From contig JACVVK020000001.1 of the NCBI GenBank assembly GCA_018292915.2, positions 4,297,501-4,361,500 of the forward strand: DNA of 64,000 bases, written 5' to 3'. Both the position numbers and the translations under genes were made by a program. The stretch is from Batillaria attramentaria. Its lineage: Eukaryota; Mollusca; Gastropoda; Batillariidae. Under the pieces are notes generated by a model. The model saw nothing but the letters and a program-made list of their open reading frames with translations. It made no database searches and was not told the origin of the DNA. The number at the start of each line of letters is the position of its first letter. The stretch's first letter is position 1. Below, one piece after another: positions 21,121-32,444 of this stretch.

Positions 21121-21184
21121 AGTCCAGGAACAGGGAACGCAGAAGAAGAAAAGAAGGACAGTAGGAGTGTGCCGTCAGGGGGAT

Positions 21185-21420
21185 AACGCCAGCCGTTGAA
21201 ATGGTAATTCCGAGACGTAACATCAGCTTCTTGGCCCCGACTGTCTGGAACTCCTTACCAATCAGTCAAAATCCGCCGCCTTCAGCCTTCAGTGCCCATC
21301 TGAAGACTTTTCTTTGCCGTCAAGCTTTTGTTGCTTAACTCCTGCTGAGTCTGCTTATGTGTACGTTTAGTCGCCTGATGTCGCTGCACCTGCCACATTG
21401 GATGTTAGAGTGTGTGAATA

Positions 21421-21490
<70 letters not shown>

Positions 21491-21568
21491 CCTAAGCGCA
21501 GCGAGTCCTTTGCATTTGGAGAACAGCACTCTATAAAAAACAAATATGTATTATTATTATTATTATTA
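21185..21568 (+). mobile_element. CR1/L2-like LINE 3' end
   Basis: Translation gives ISFLAPTVWNSLPISQNPPP then FSAHLKTFLCRQAFVA and a stop at about 21337. This is the typical CR1/L2 C-terminus. A ~230-bp 3' UTR follows, interrupted by (GT)n (21424-21488), then CACTCTATAAAAAACAAATA and an (ATT)n tail (21550-21567). Confidence 0.8.
21424..21488. repeat. (GT)n microsatellite
   Basis: About 32 GT units within the LINE 3' UTR. Confidence 0.98.
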
Positions 21569-21641
21569 AATGGTCACTGTTGAGTGTTGTGTAGCTTGGG
21601 CGACAGATAAAGCGGCATACAAGACAAATCATCTGCGTCTG

Positions 21642-21729
<88 letters not shown>

Positions 21730-21805
21730 GTCGTCGTCATCATCATCATCACGTAAACGGTGCACCGCCACCACCACCACCACCACAATCATCATCACCA
21801 TCATC
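21642..21805. repeat. (CAT)n/(CGT)n/(CAC)n trinucleotide array
   Basis: About 30 CAT units (21642-21729), four CGT, more CAT and a CAC run. His/Asp/Met homopolymer frames over it are artefacts. Confidence 0.97.
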
Positions 21806-22146
21806 ACAGATGCACTATGGAATGTCTCTAATACCTAATCGTGAACTCATCAATGCTGAATACGCTAACGATAACTGCCGTCATGAGATCCCACGAAGAG
21901 TAGGTGGGTGACGCCCCGCACTAATGAAGCACGCACTCCTACGTAAGAAATTGCCAATCAGTGACATGATATTGTCCGAAGTCATGTCATTCTGACAGTA
22001 GACGTAGGGGCGGTGGCGATGTGTGCTCGGGCAATGAGCTAACTGTCTGTATGAACTTTCATCTACCTAACTATTACACCTGTTACTTGTTCCTTTTTAT
22101 TTGCACCAGCTGTGGTTGACTTTCACTGCTCTTCTTTGTTTAAAAA
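21806..22146. other. Unassigned sequence
   Basis: No gene recognised. Confidence 0.45.
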
Positions 22147-22312
22147 CAAACAACAACCCCCCCCCCCCAAAAAAAAAAAAACAAAAAAAAAAAAAACAAA
22201 CAAAAAAACAAACAAAAAAAAAACCAAAAAAACAACAAACAAACAAACAAACAAACAAAAAAACCCCAAAAAACAACAACAACAAAAAACAACAAAACAA
22301 CACGTGCATGCA
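22147..22312. repeat. A+C-only tract with C12/A13 junction
   Basis: C-run at 22157-22168 followed by A-run, then AAAC/AAC repeats. Confidence 0.95.
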
Positions 22313-22900
22313 TAAACAACGCAACGCCGTCTACACAAAAGTTCGAGTCTGCACTAAATCTTGACCCGAATAGCCTGGAGAAAACCCCTTAACCTTAACC
22401 CTGCACACCCGAGGAAGACACCCCTCCACTGCGGCAGGTTGTGTGTTGACAGCGACAACTCTACACCTACGATCTTTAGGGCGAAAACCTAAGAGCTGCG
22501 TGATTAATTAATCGCCTCTGAAGCAATCTACCTGGATGTTCTGCATTATTGAGCACCAGGTGAGCGAGGCTCTGCGGACCAACTGCGGCAAGAAGCCCAA
22601 AGAAATTACGCTGCACCAATTAGAGAGCGTGGTTTGGTGTACGCGGAACGCACTCGCTGACACTGCTTACAACCAGAATGACGCCAGCGTTTGTCAAGAC
22701 AATGTAGCGAGGCGACGTCAGCGAGGGCGAAATTGCGTGAACCGACCCGCTGTGCAGAACGAGATGAAGTCGCTTCAAAAGTGCAATCGCAGACGCGTTT
22801 GGGATAGGGGCGAGACAAACACAACAGCGACTTGACTGAAGTCCAAAGCTCCGCAATTGGCAAAAACATTTTTGATTGGATCAGTAGTATTCGTACAACA
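22313..22900. other. Unassigned, possibly an eroded DNA transposon
   Basis: 22600-22860 has weakly mirrored ends (CCAATTAGAGAGCGTGG and the complement of CCAATTGCGGAGCTTTGG) and both strands are open, but the match is poor. No gene recognised. Confidence 0.3.
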
Positions 22901-22902
22901 CC

Positions 22903-23108
22903 GATGCAAAGTCCGTGTCATGGAGGTCGCCATATTGATTTCTGTGCTGCGATCTAATGTAGAGCTTTGTCTCTCCTAGGTTGTATAACATCACAAAGGC
23001 TTTAAAACATTAATGGGAACCGTTGTAGTCCTACAAAACCAGTTGCAAGGTCATTGTCATGGAGGCCGTCATATTGGATCTTGCTGTAACTCAATGTAGA
23101 GAATTGTT
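22903..23108 (+). repeat. Tandem duplication, ~142-bp period
   Basis: GTCATGGAGGTCGCCATATTG near 22918 recurs as GTCATGGAGGCCGTCATATTG near 23058, with matching flanks (GTTGTA, AATGTAGAG). Two diverged copies. Confidence 0.75.
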
Positions 23109-23149
23109 TCAACCTTTTTCACCGCCACAACCACCATTAACACCTACTG

Positions 23150-23605
23150 CAGCAACAAACAAACAAACAACAACAAAAAAACACGCCCCCCCAAAAAAAA
23201 AAAACAAAAAAACAACAACCAATAACAACAACCCCCCAGCAACAGAAAAACCAACAACAACCCCCCCCCCCCCCAAAAAAAAAAAAAAAAAGACACCAGG
23301 CAAACAACAACAACAACCAACAACAACAAAAACAGACAAAAGAACACACACACAGACCCCACCCCCACTCCCCACCTCGCAAAAAAACAAAAACAAAAAA
23401 AAAACCCCAAAACAAAAAATCCCCCCCCCACCCCCACCCCCCGAAGAAAAAAAAATCAAACAAACAAACCAACAACAAAAAAACAAAAAAGTCAAAACCA
23501 ACCAACCAACCAACCAACCAACCAAACAAACCCCAAAACACTAACAAACAAACAAACAAACAAACAAACAAACAAACAAACAACACAATCAAAACAACCA
23601 GCCAA
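23150..23605. repeat. Long A+C-only tract
   Basis: About 450 bp almost devoid of G and T on the plus strand. It includes C7/A12 (23185) and C14/A17 (23261-23291) junctions, (CCAA)n at 23498-23525 and (AAAC)n. The 161-codon frame over it is artefact. Confidence 0.95.
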
Positions 23606-24240
23606 ACCAAAAACTAAATCAAATTACAGCAACCAACCCTTTTGAAACAGACGCTGTCTTGATTCAAGATTGCTCCTTCCACTTTTGGATCTTAAATCTC
23701 CCTCGTCAAAGGTTGTGCAACGCAATGCACGAAGGTTTACCATTTCATTCCCGCCAGACTCCGGAGGGAATAGGAAAATGCTCTCGCATTTTCTCCCCAG
23801 GAAAAGGTTTCCAAAAATTGGATTTAAATGTTACCAGGCCCCCTTTGGCTGTCCATCCCTCCCCCTCTCTCCGTCCCTCCCTCCCTCCCTATCTCTCTCA
23901 GTGTCTCTCTGTGTGTCTGTCTCGATCTCCCCCTTGACCGCCGCGTTGTCGCCGAGAAAAAGGATGAAGGACCCTTTCCAGGTCTTTTTGAAATCCATGT
24001 CATTTATCTAACGACCCTATAATGGCCCTCTTTGACGACGCACGCAGGTTGTTTGCTGTCTGCGTCCATCAGACAGACTCAGTGGGGAATAAGTAATGAC
24101 GTCGCTTTGAAAACAGACGCAGAGAAGACTTAGGGCACATTAGCCTCTTTATGGGTAGCCAACAGTTGCATCAGACAATGTTCATTAGGGAAGTCTGTGG
24201 TACCCGATACTCGGCTAATGGTGTGACCGAGGGGAGTGGG
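23606..24240. other. Unassigned sequence
   Basis: (CCCT)n-like run near 23860-23895. No gene recognised. Confidence 0.45.
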
Positions 24241-24297
24241 GTGTGTGTTTGGGGGGGGGGGAGGGGGATATTGCAAGTTGTGACGAAAACAAAAACC

Positions 24298-24300
24298 CTC

Positions 24301-24381
<81 letters not shown>

Positions 24382-24416
24382 GCGCGCACGCGCGCACGCA
24401 CGCACGCACACGAAAA
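24298..24416. repeat. (AAC)n-(CA)n-(CG/CACG)n microsatellite
   Basis: Ten AAC units, about 24 CA units, then alternating CGCA. Confidence 0.97.
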
Positions 24417-24678
24417 CAAAACTGAACCGAACCAGACCAAACCAATCGAATTCAGACCAAACTCGTCAGAACCCAACACGAAAGAACAGAACGGACCGAA
24501 GTGACACGAACCGACGGGAACATAAAAGAACAAAAGGAAAAATAAAAATAAAACTTAGCAGCACAAAACAAGATAACCAAACAAAAACAAACATCCCCCC
24601 CCCCACACCAGGTCAAGCCAAAACAACAATTAAAAACAGCACTCCTGAAATAACAACAAATAAACGAACAACAACAGC

Positions 24679-24710
<32 letters not shown>

Positions 24711-24840
24711 AAGACACCCAGAAAAAAAACCCAAAAACAACAACAGCCAAACACAACATGAAAGCAACAACAACAAAAACACAAAACACAACCACAAACA
24801 TCAAAACTGCTACAACAACAAAATATTTTTTTTCAAAAGC
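24417..24840. repeat. A+C-rich low-complexity tract
   Basis: GAACCGAACC-type repeats grade into AAC/AAAC repeats. Contains C11 (24595-24605) and (AAC)n (24667-24710). Confidence 0.9.
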
Positions 24841-25240
24841 CAACCAAATTTCCCTGACATGACCAATTCAATCCAAAACCAAAACAACCCAGAACGAACA
24901 ATCTCCTCCTCCGTGTTTGTTCAACGTTACACAACAGTACGATAAATGTCGGACACGTCACAGCAAACTGTGCATTGACAGGGCGGAGAAGGCGGGCACC
25001 ATTGGCGGTGACGTCTGAAAGCGCCATGATTTCCCGCCCCCTCACGCACTCTGATTACGTCCTGGACTGAACACGATTCCTGGTTTTGTTTACGTGTCTG
25101 TATTTTTTTTTAGTTGCTTTTTGTTTTTGTTTGTTTGCTGCTGCTTCAAGGACAGGACTGTTAACCTTTAGAAGAACAACACCCGTTTCAGTTTCTGAAG
25201 GGAATTGAAATAAACCCCCAACTATTCCCAAAGGAAAAGG
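24841..25240. other. Unassigned sequence
   Basis: No gene recognised. Confidence 0.45.
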
Positions 25241-25628
25241 CCCGGGGCGGTCGGTGGTCTAGTGGTTAGGGAGGTTAGGTTCTAGTCCCACTCAGGGCGA
25301 AGATATTTTTTTCTTCTCGTACGTGTCACCGTTCATTCGGGCCGATCGTCGGGAGTTCTCTCCGGGTACTCCGGCGTCCTCCTCCTCTGCTTTGGAAATG
25401 TTCAGCCCACAAAATTTGAAAATAAATGCAATTCTAAATTCCGAAACTTAAATAGCTGAGCTGACCCTTCGCACCACGTGATTGTAATGTGTTCATGTCC
25501 AGTGTGTGAGAGAATACGCGTGATTCACGTGAGCGTGCGTGTTGGGTTCAGCTCGCGGCGCTTTGAGCCAGTTCAAGAAATTGGGTAAAGCGCCTACACA
25601 ATACACAATTATTATTATTATTATTATG
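25241..25628 (+). mobile_element. SINE family B, near full length
   Basis: GGCGGTCGGTGGTCTAGTGG head, TTCTCTCCGGGTACTCCGGC core, CACGTGATTGTAATGTGTTC body, GGGTAAAGCGCCTACACAAT end and (ATT)n tail. The head lacks about 15 bp between GTTAGG and GGTTCTAG. Confidence 0.92.
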
Positions 25629-25734
25629 ACAATTATGTTTGTCACAGAAAACCGTAGCCTCGTGGCTCGGTTGATGCTGCTCTGGTGTGGCCATTCTATT
25701 CCTCCGTGTACTTCCTTCTTGAAACTCTGTGCAG

Positions 25735-25895
25735 CCGAATAAGCGATCCGTTGGAGCGTTGGCTTTCCAAACCTCACGGGTCGTTAGTTCCAATCCCGGC
25801 TTGGAGCCAAATGGTGCTGGCTTTTCCCTCGTTGCCCCGTCTTTGATATCACCCGTATGTGGTGGAAAAGGACGTTAAACCCCCAAGCACCCACC
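25735..25895 (+). mobile_element. SINE family A, degraded head, 10-bp TSD
   Basis: CTCTGTGCAG at 25725-25734 is repeated at 25896-25905. The A box is partly deleted (CCGAATAAGCGATCCGTTGG); core and tail are intact. Confidence 0.9.
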
Positions 25896-25905
25896 CTCTG
25901 TGCAG

Positions 25906-26794
25906 AGTCACAGGAAGCATGCATCCAACTTTCGAGCTTACACAATACTGATAGCTGTCGGGGGATGTACTAACAAATCCGCGAAATATAGTAAAGATTT
26001 TTTTGCCCCTTTTAAAATTTGTGTGCAGAGTAAAGAACGGAAATTTGGGGCTTTTTGTTGGATTTGTAAATAAGTGTCATGCCAGGTAATAGTAAAACAT
26101 TGATAAAAATGAGCCAGGCGTGTGGACTATTTATATTCATGCGCGGCTGGCACAAGGAGCTAGCAGACGACAGAGTAATGTAGGGGTATGTGACTGCTGT
26201 TAGCATTGCAAAAAAAAAAAAAAAAAAAAGAGGAATATTAGAATGTTGATATTTACCCTAAACATGAGTCTTTGGCTCTGGATTTTTGTGAATTTTTTTT
26301 TTTTTGGGGGGGGGGAGGGGGGAATTTTATAGCATTTCTGCGCAGCGTTATTAATTTTTTTTTAAGTAGGAATATATAGCATTTTCTTTTAAAATCTGCA
26401 TCTGTGGTGTGTAGTACTCGCATTGCCAGTTGTCACGATAAAAAGTGTTGTGTTGCCGCCACCACCACTCACAGTATAGTTTGATATGCTCTTTCTTCTT
26501 TCCTTTCTTTTTCCTGCTCTCTTCTTCTTATTCTTCTTCTTTTATTATTTTTTTCACGTCTTTACATTTCAGTCCAGTTTTCCACGCCAATTTCTCCCCC
26601 ATGCTCTCTGTAAACTGGTTCAGATGAGCACGTATATAAGTTTTTACTTGTTGTGCTCTCTTTCAATGCATTACTGTTTACTGCTTGACGGTGATCCGGC
26701 TTCAGTGAATAAAACATGTTTAAACCAAAAAGTGTTGATGACGCTAGCAAAGCACCGTGAGCCGGCTGTTGTCTGTTCTGTACAGTTTGACCAG
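25906..26794. other. Unassigned AT-rich sequence
   Basis: Long A-run (26209-26229), T13/G10 junction (26293-26315), CT-rich 26480-26560. 26690-26725 (GTGAATAAAACATGTTTAAACC) resembles the short tail at 37645-37672 and 43390-43415, possibly a LINE 3' end. Confidence 0.4.
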
Positions 26795-27175
26795 GCAAGC
26801 CGGAAGAGCTGAGCCGTTGGAGTTCCAGTGCTCGAGTCGTGAGTTCGAATTTCGACTGGAAGCCACAATTTGTGCTGGCTGCCTCCTCGCTGCCCTGGGG
26901 GGAGCCGGTATAGCCGAATGGTAGAGCGTTGGATTCTCAGTGCTCGGGCCGTGAGTTCGAATCCCGGCTTGGGCCAGATATTTGTACTGGCCTTTTTCTG
27001 GTTTAAACTGATTTATTTTGCCTTTTTTTTTCTCGTTGTCCCGTCTTTGATATCACCCTTGCGTGGTGGAAAAGGACGTTAAACTCCTAAACACCAACCC
27101 TTCCTCGTTGCCCTGTCATTTATATCCTCCTAGTGAGGTGTGACATTGACGGAAAACTCTCAAACGACCAACCCA
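26795..27175 (+). mobile_element. SINE family A, old copy split by a younger one
   Basis: Degraded head at 26800-26860 and core start at 26880-26897. After the insertion, the core and tail resume at 27100-27175 (CTCGTTGCCCTG, GTGACATTGACGG). The outer copy is clearly more diverged than the inner one. Confidence 0.85.
26898..27099 (+). mobile_element. SINE family A nested inside another family A copy
   Basis: Flanked by CCTCCTCGCTGCCCTG (26882-26897) and CTTCCTCGTTGCCCTG (27100-27115), a 16-bp TSD with two changes. The insertion lies within the CTCGTTGCCC core of the older copy. It carries a ~30-bp insert (27001-27030) between linker and core. Confidence 0.92.
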
Positions 27176-27363
27176 CCACTTTGGACATTCGTTTGTGTAT
27201 TTCTTCCTCCAACTTCCATGCACTGTTAAGCAAGCACGCAACCATGCAACCAAAGATCTTGGAAACATAAGGTCTTTGATGCAACTGTACAGTATTCGCA
27301 TTCTTGTGTGCACATTCCTTCTTGTAATATTAACATCACCTACAAAAACCGTTGTGTCGCTAG

Positions 27364-27900
27364 CGGGATAGTCTGCTGACTCAAATCTATCAAACGTCTA
27401 TCGAGATCAGAATATCTGCTGACCGTATTCACGCCCGCGGAAGCGCCTTTCCGGTCTCCACCGCATATCAGTACATCACCACGCTGTTTAGTGCATTCGT
27501 CACTGCGTTCACAACGACGGAGAAAAATAATGTCCCTTCCCGCCACAGGCGGCCGAAATGGCTGTTTGCGGATTTCCTGTGCCGACGACAAGCAGAAGAC
27601 AAATCGGTCTGCTCTGGGATACTCTGTTGTGTCACAAGTCCATCTCTTGATGACCACAGACATCTGTCACACCAGGCCATGCAACACCATCAGCACTACA
27701 GGCACGTGCACATCGGAAGGGACACCTCGCCCTTCGTGACCCACTTGCTCCTGCGTCAGCCTCTGGGGCTTGAAACTCCTCCGCAGCGCGCTCTACTCTG
27801 CCGCCAGGCAGTCATCGAGCGAGATGAAGACATTGATCGAAAGCGGAGACCTTCCGCGCACAGAATTTTCCAGGCTGATGAGTTCCTCTCCTTCAGGTAC
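27364..27900 (+). CDS. Possible internal exon (open frame, no family recognised)
   Basis: One frame stays open for about 180 codons from a CGCTAG (27358-27363, acceptor-like) to a CAG|GTACTT (donor-like, near 27896). It lies in DNA free of recognised repeats. The C-terminal part reads THLLLRQPLGLETPPQRALL then a charged ERDEDIDRKRRP stretch, with more ordinary amino-acid use than the repeat frames. The opposite strand is also open for 107 codons here, which weakens the case. No function can be assigned. Confidence 0.22.
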
Positions 27901-28144
27901 TTGGGCCGTTAAAATAATTGTTGTTTTTTTTGAGTGAAACTGGTTTTGGTTTTGCTTCGGGACACTTTTTATTAGTTAAAAAAGGTCGATACTGTTTCGC
28001 AATCCATTTTCACTTAAGACTGCTGTGCCATTCCTGAGGCTAAATAAAGCCAGTTGCCCGCAAAAAAAGGGCAGTTGGATTACAGGGCTTCAGTCGTCGA
28101 TAAAAGAATATTGGATTTCTAAATATTGGATTTCTAAGTCATCA

Positions 28145-28795
28145 CAACAACAACAACAACAGCAACAACAACCTCCAACCGCGTTGGATAATCTTATAGG
28201 AGGATCATTGGAGAGATTAGTTTTTTTAATTTATTTTTTAATTTTAAAAAGCTCTCGTCGACTTTGCTACTGGTGATTACAGGCTGTAAAACAACAACAA
28301 CAACAACCTCCAACCGTTTTGGATAATCTTAGAGAAGGAGCATTGGAGAGATTTGTTTTTTTTAAATGTTTTTTTATTTAAATTTTACAAAGCTCTCGTC
28401 GACTTCGCTACTGGTGATTATAGGCTGTAAAACAACAACAACGACAACACCCTCCAATCGTTTTGGATAATCTTATAGAAGGAGTATTGGAGAGATTTGT
28501 TTTTTTAATTTTTTTTTAAAATTTAAAAAGCTCTCGTCGACTTCGCTACTGGTGATTATAGGCTTAAAACAACAACAACAACAACAACAACCTCCAACCG
28601 TTTGGATAATCTTATAGAAGGAGCATTGGAGAGATTTGTTTTTTAAGTTTTTTTTTAATTTTAAAAAGCTCTCATCGACCTCGCTACTGGTGATTATAGG
28701 CTGTAAAACAACAACAACAACAACTACAACAACAACCTCCAACCGTTTTGGATAATCTTATAGAGGGAGCAATAGAGAGATTTGTTTTTAAACGG
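28145..28795 (+). repeat. Tandem array, ~135-145-bp unit, five copies
   Basis: CCTCCAA(C/T)CG starts recur at 28172, 28307, 28451, 28591 and 28736. Each unit is an (AAC)n run, CCTCCAACCGTTTTGGATAA, TAGAAGGAGCATTGGAGAGA, a T-rich stretch, and AAAGCTCTCGTCGACTTCGC with GGTGATTATAGGCTGTAAAA. Unit-length change comes from the AAC and T runs. Confidence 0.96.
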
Positions 28796-29005
28796 GCTAA
28801 TTCCATCTTTGTCAAGCCAACTTATGTTTTCGCTCAAGAGTGCGCCTCTACGCAAGAAACACTCTATCTTGATGACTAGTCCAGCTCTTAATTAATGTTG
28901 TTTACACTTTGCGTGTGCGGTCGAACCTTCAAATTCTACGACTGTTGTTACACTGCCGGAGCGCTGAGTGTGGTCGCCGCGTCATTGAGTATTAAGCTTC
29001 TGTTG
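28795..29005 (+). repeat. Interspersed repeat R5, copy 2
   Basis: Starts at GGGCTAATTCCATCTTTGTC directly after the last truncated array unit and runs through TCAAATTCTACGACTGTTGT and GTGTGGTCGCCGCGT. The right end is close to 29005, where a short TCATCATCGTCGTC run follows. Confidence 0.8.
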
Positions 29006-29289
29006 GTTCATCATCATCGTCGTCGTCGTCGTCATCACGACAACTGTCATCATCACTCGATGGTTCGCATCCTGTTTAAAATAATTGTCTTGATAAATCT
29101 TGCAGTTGAGATTGTCGGCTATGACAATTTGTATTCATATGATCGCTTGACCCAGCTGCTTGGCTCACAGTACCTCCTTATCAGAATATTTTATTAAATA
29201 ACAGACCATCAAAAACGAAATCACCATATCACCCGTGGCTTTTTCATGACCCCTCTCATTGTCCTCAAGGGGGTAAAATACATACGGCT

Positions 29290-29514
29290 TTGGCCCGCTC
29301 TCACCACCTCATCTGCTGCTTTCACTCTTCATTCCCCGTGATCGACAGACCCCTGGGATGCTCTGATGGCTCTGGCAAGACCTGTCTTCTCCGCGAGGTG
29401 AAGGGCCAGGGGCTGACTGTTTTCATAAATCGGACCTGCCGGTTCCGCCCAGGGGACCAGTTTCTTGGATCGTTTGCCTCTCGGCGAATACGTGGTGCAG
29501 TAATCTGCAGTTGA
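29290..29514 (+). CDS. Weak ORF, 74 codons
   Basis: MARSHHLICC... ends at TGA near 29514. A GCSDGSGKTCLLREVKGQGL stretch superficially resembles a P-loop (GSGKT), but the rest of a nucleotide-binding fold is absent. No family recognised. Likely chance. Confidence 0.12.
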   Translation: MARSHHLICCFHSSFPVIDRPLGCSDGSGKTCLLREVKGQGLTVFINRTCRFRPGDQFLGSFASRRIRGAVICS

Positions 29515-29752
29515 CAGTTCGGTCCTACTCCTGCTTACTTATTGACTGAGAGACTGCCAGAAATGCAGATGGTACTGCCCAACCCTAGCGTTTTCAAGTT
29601 GATTGGCGCTGTAGCACCAACTCAGGGCGATGCGTTTTTTCTCCTTTGGGTACTTGGGCCGTGCAAATAATATATAATTATTTCTCTTGGCAAAGATGAA
29701 GCCAGCATGACTTTCTTCTAAAGTCAGTATATATACGAATTATAGTTTGATT

Positions 29753-30158
29753 GGGGCGGTCGGTGGTCTAGTGGTTAAGACTTAGTCACCAATGCCAGAG
29801 CTCAGGAGGGAGTCCCACTCGGGGCGAAGAATTTTTCTTTCTCGTGTTTGACACCGTTCATTCGGGCCGACCGTCGGGGATTCTCTCCGGGTACTCCGGC
29901 TTCCTCCTCCTCTACTTTGGAAATGTTCAGCCCAGAAAATTAAAAGATAAATGCAATCCTAAAATTCCGAAACTTAAATTGCTGAGCTGCCCATTCGCAC
30001 CACGTGATTGTAATGTGTTCACGTCCAGTGTGTGAGAGAATGCGTGTGATTCACGTGAGCCTGCGTGTTAGATTTAGCTCGCGGCGCTTCGAGCCAAATA
30101 TTTAGGATAAAGCGCCTATATTAATGTGCTTCTTCTTCTTCTCATTATTAAGATAGTG
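29753..30158 (+). mobile_element. SINE family B, full-length
   Basis: Complete head (GGTGGTCTAGTGGTTAAGAC), core at about 29880-29905, body and AAAGCGCCTATATTAATGTG end. The tail is (TTC)n then ATT, at 30131-30152. Confidence 0.94.
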
Positions 30159-30469
30159 TAGCGTTACGACAACGATCCTCTTTAGAAGATCCGTTTTCTG
30201 TATTGATCATTTTCGCAATGCTGCAGCGTTCAAGTGTTTTGTTCAAACAAATTAAATTATGGTCGGAATGTCCTTTTTTTTCCCCTTTTGTTTTTAGGGA
30301 CGAGAAACCAGTTTATTTTGCCCATGTTCATTCTTAGAGAAAATAAAGGTAAACGACGAAAGAAAGAAGGGAATTAAGAGACAGGAGAAAAAGAAAAGAA
30401 AACGGAAGAATTTCAGCCCCAGAGATTTAGTATACTCGCAAATACCATGATGCCACATGAGACAAGTTT
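30159..30469. other. Unassigned sequence
   Basis: No gene recognised. Confidence 0.45.
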
Positions 30470-30905
30470 CCGATAAATCGACCAGTGTCCACAAAGAGTA
30501 GGGTGGGGTGGGCGTTTGGGGAGTTTAACGTCCTTTTCCACCACGTAAGGGTGTTATCAAAGACGGGGCAACGAGAAAAAGTCCAGCACAAATATCTGGC
30601 CCCAGCCGGGATTTGAACTCACGACCATTGAGACCACAAAGAGCAGTACAGTGCAGTTCTAACATCAGACTCACCGTTAAGTCCTCTCCCCCTCCCTCCG
30701 CACCACACCCTCCCATCCCCTCTTCACTCACCCTCACCATCATTACGGATCTAATGTTAACTCTTCCGCCTCCGGGGTCAAAGATTTAGGTTTTGTTTGT
30801 CGCAAAAGTTTGTTTTGAGCCGTACGTTGACGCGTGTATGGCTGCAACTACGTCACCGCCGCCGCCACCACGTTTGATCTATTTCTTTCCCGGTGTCAGT
30901 GTGGG
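30470..30905 (+). repeat. Interspersed repeat R8, copy 1
   Basis: GATAAATCGACCAGTGTCCA at the left and CGTACGTTGACGCGTGTATG and GATCTATTTCTTTCCCG at the right match 33522-33862 (+). A family A SINE lies inside this copy. Confidence 0.85.
30503..30632 (-). mobile_element. SINE family A, head truncated
   Basis: Tail, core, linker and B box present; homology ends at ACGACCATTGAG, before the A box. Confidence 0.88.
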
Positions 30906-31059
30906 AGACTAAGATAGTTTAGGAGGGAGATAGCTCATGCCGATAGTTTATGAATGGGTGATGGAGTAAAAAAAGAAGAAAAAAAACCCCCAAAAAACAA
31001 GCGGGTCCTCAGCTTCACAGGAGGCCTTCCTTTTCTGCTAAATAATTATGTTTAGCATC

Positions 31060-31063
31060 GTCG

Positions 31064-31122
<59 letters not shown>
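31060..31122. repeat. (GT)n microsatellite
   Basis: About 28 GT units; C12/A20 junction follows at 31159-31190. Confidence 0.97.
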
Positions 31123-31126
<4 letters not shown>

Positions 31127-31332
31127 ACCTCAGTTACATGCAAGTCCCCTACAAGCAACCCCCCCCCCCCAAAAAAAAAAAAAAAAAAAAATCCAAAAAA
31201 AGAGATTTTTTTTCTTATTTTTTCTTTTTATCGGGCTGAGCGTTCATTCTTTATTGGTTCTGTCTTTTTCTGTTAGTCACTACAGCTTCTATCTTTGTGT
31301 ACTGATTTTTTCCATGGCCATACGTGTATAGC

Positions 31333-31505
31333 GTGGGTGTTTGGGTGTTTGGAAGTTTAACGTCCTTTTCCACCACATAAGGGTGATATCAAAGACGGGG
31401 CAACGATGAAAAAGCCAGCACAATATTTGGCCCCAGCCGGGGTTCGAACTCACGACCCGAGCATTGGAAGTCCAACGCTCTACCATTCGACCACCGCGGC
31501 TTCCC
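31333..31505 (-). mobile_element. SINE family A, full-length, 11-bp TSD
   Basis: ACGTGTATAGC at 31322-31332 and 31506-31516. Both promoter boxes are intact. Confidence 0.96.
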
Positions 31506-31554
31506 ACGTGTATAGCAGGTTACATCAAAGTACATGAGGTAAATAAGCAAGTGT

Positions 31555-31675
31555 AGGTATAAACAAAAAAACAAAAACAACAAAACAACAACAAGAAAAA
31601 ACAAAACAAAACAAAACCAAAACCAAACCAAAACAACAACAACAACAACAACAACAACAAAAACCCGTCAAACAC
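31555..31675. repeat. A+C-rich (AAAAC)n/(AAC)n tract
   Basis: Low complexity. Confidence 0.93.
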
Positions 31676-32340
31676 AAAAGGGTGGAGAGAACAGCATCGT
31701 CGTTGAATATTTGGCGAAACTCTGCTGTGAAAGTGTACAATGCATGACATCCTGCGATATTTGTCCCCAAATCCAGTTACACCAGCAGCCCACGAGGACG
31801 CCCCCGTTCTTTTGAACCACCCACCTTTTCATAATCTTTTCTTTGTATATTCAGTTGTTGTGGCTTTTCTAACTGGTGAAAACTTTTGCACGTGACCATC
31901 TTTTACGTGTTAAACTTGCTTTCATGTTTAATTTCTTTTGAGCCTTGTTTGAAAAGCCGTTTATGGAATTTCTGGAAACAAAGGCTGACAGAGTTACAAA
32001 AATGGCGTGCTACTCAATCTCCCACACAGTTTGGCTTGACATGCGGCTCGCATAAATTGTGCAAGCTTGGAGAAGCAAACAAATTGACTCTTTAGTTTAT
32101 AGTCTCATTTCTTGAGTGTCGCGAATTCTCGAATTCTCTAGAGAAAAAGCTGGACAGCACTGTCTCCAAGATGAGACCTCTGGGGATTGTAATGGAGTCC
32201 ACGGCTTTGCCCTTTGTTTTTAACTCATTTCGGCGCGATTTTTTTTCCATAGGGCTACCCTACTGACTGGTTCTGCAGCTCAAGCAAGCACCGTAAAAGG
32301 GTTGTCACAAAACACATGTAATTTGCCCCCTCCCCATCCG
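31676..32340. other. Unassigned sequence
   Basis: No gene or repeat recognised. Confidence 0.5.
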
Positions 32341-32362
32341 AATATAATAACAATAATAATGA

Positions 32363-32444
<82 letters not shown>

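Noticed and set aside
29290..29514. P-loop NTPase fragment (GSGKT)
   Set aside because: The five-residue match is isolated, with no Walker B or fold context, in a 74-codon frame.
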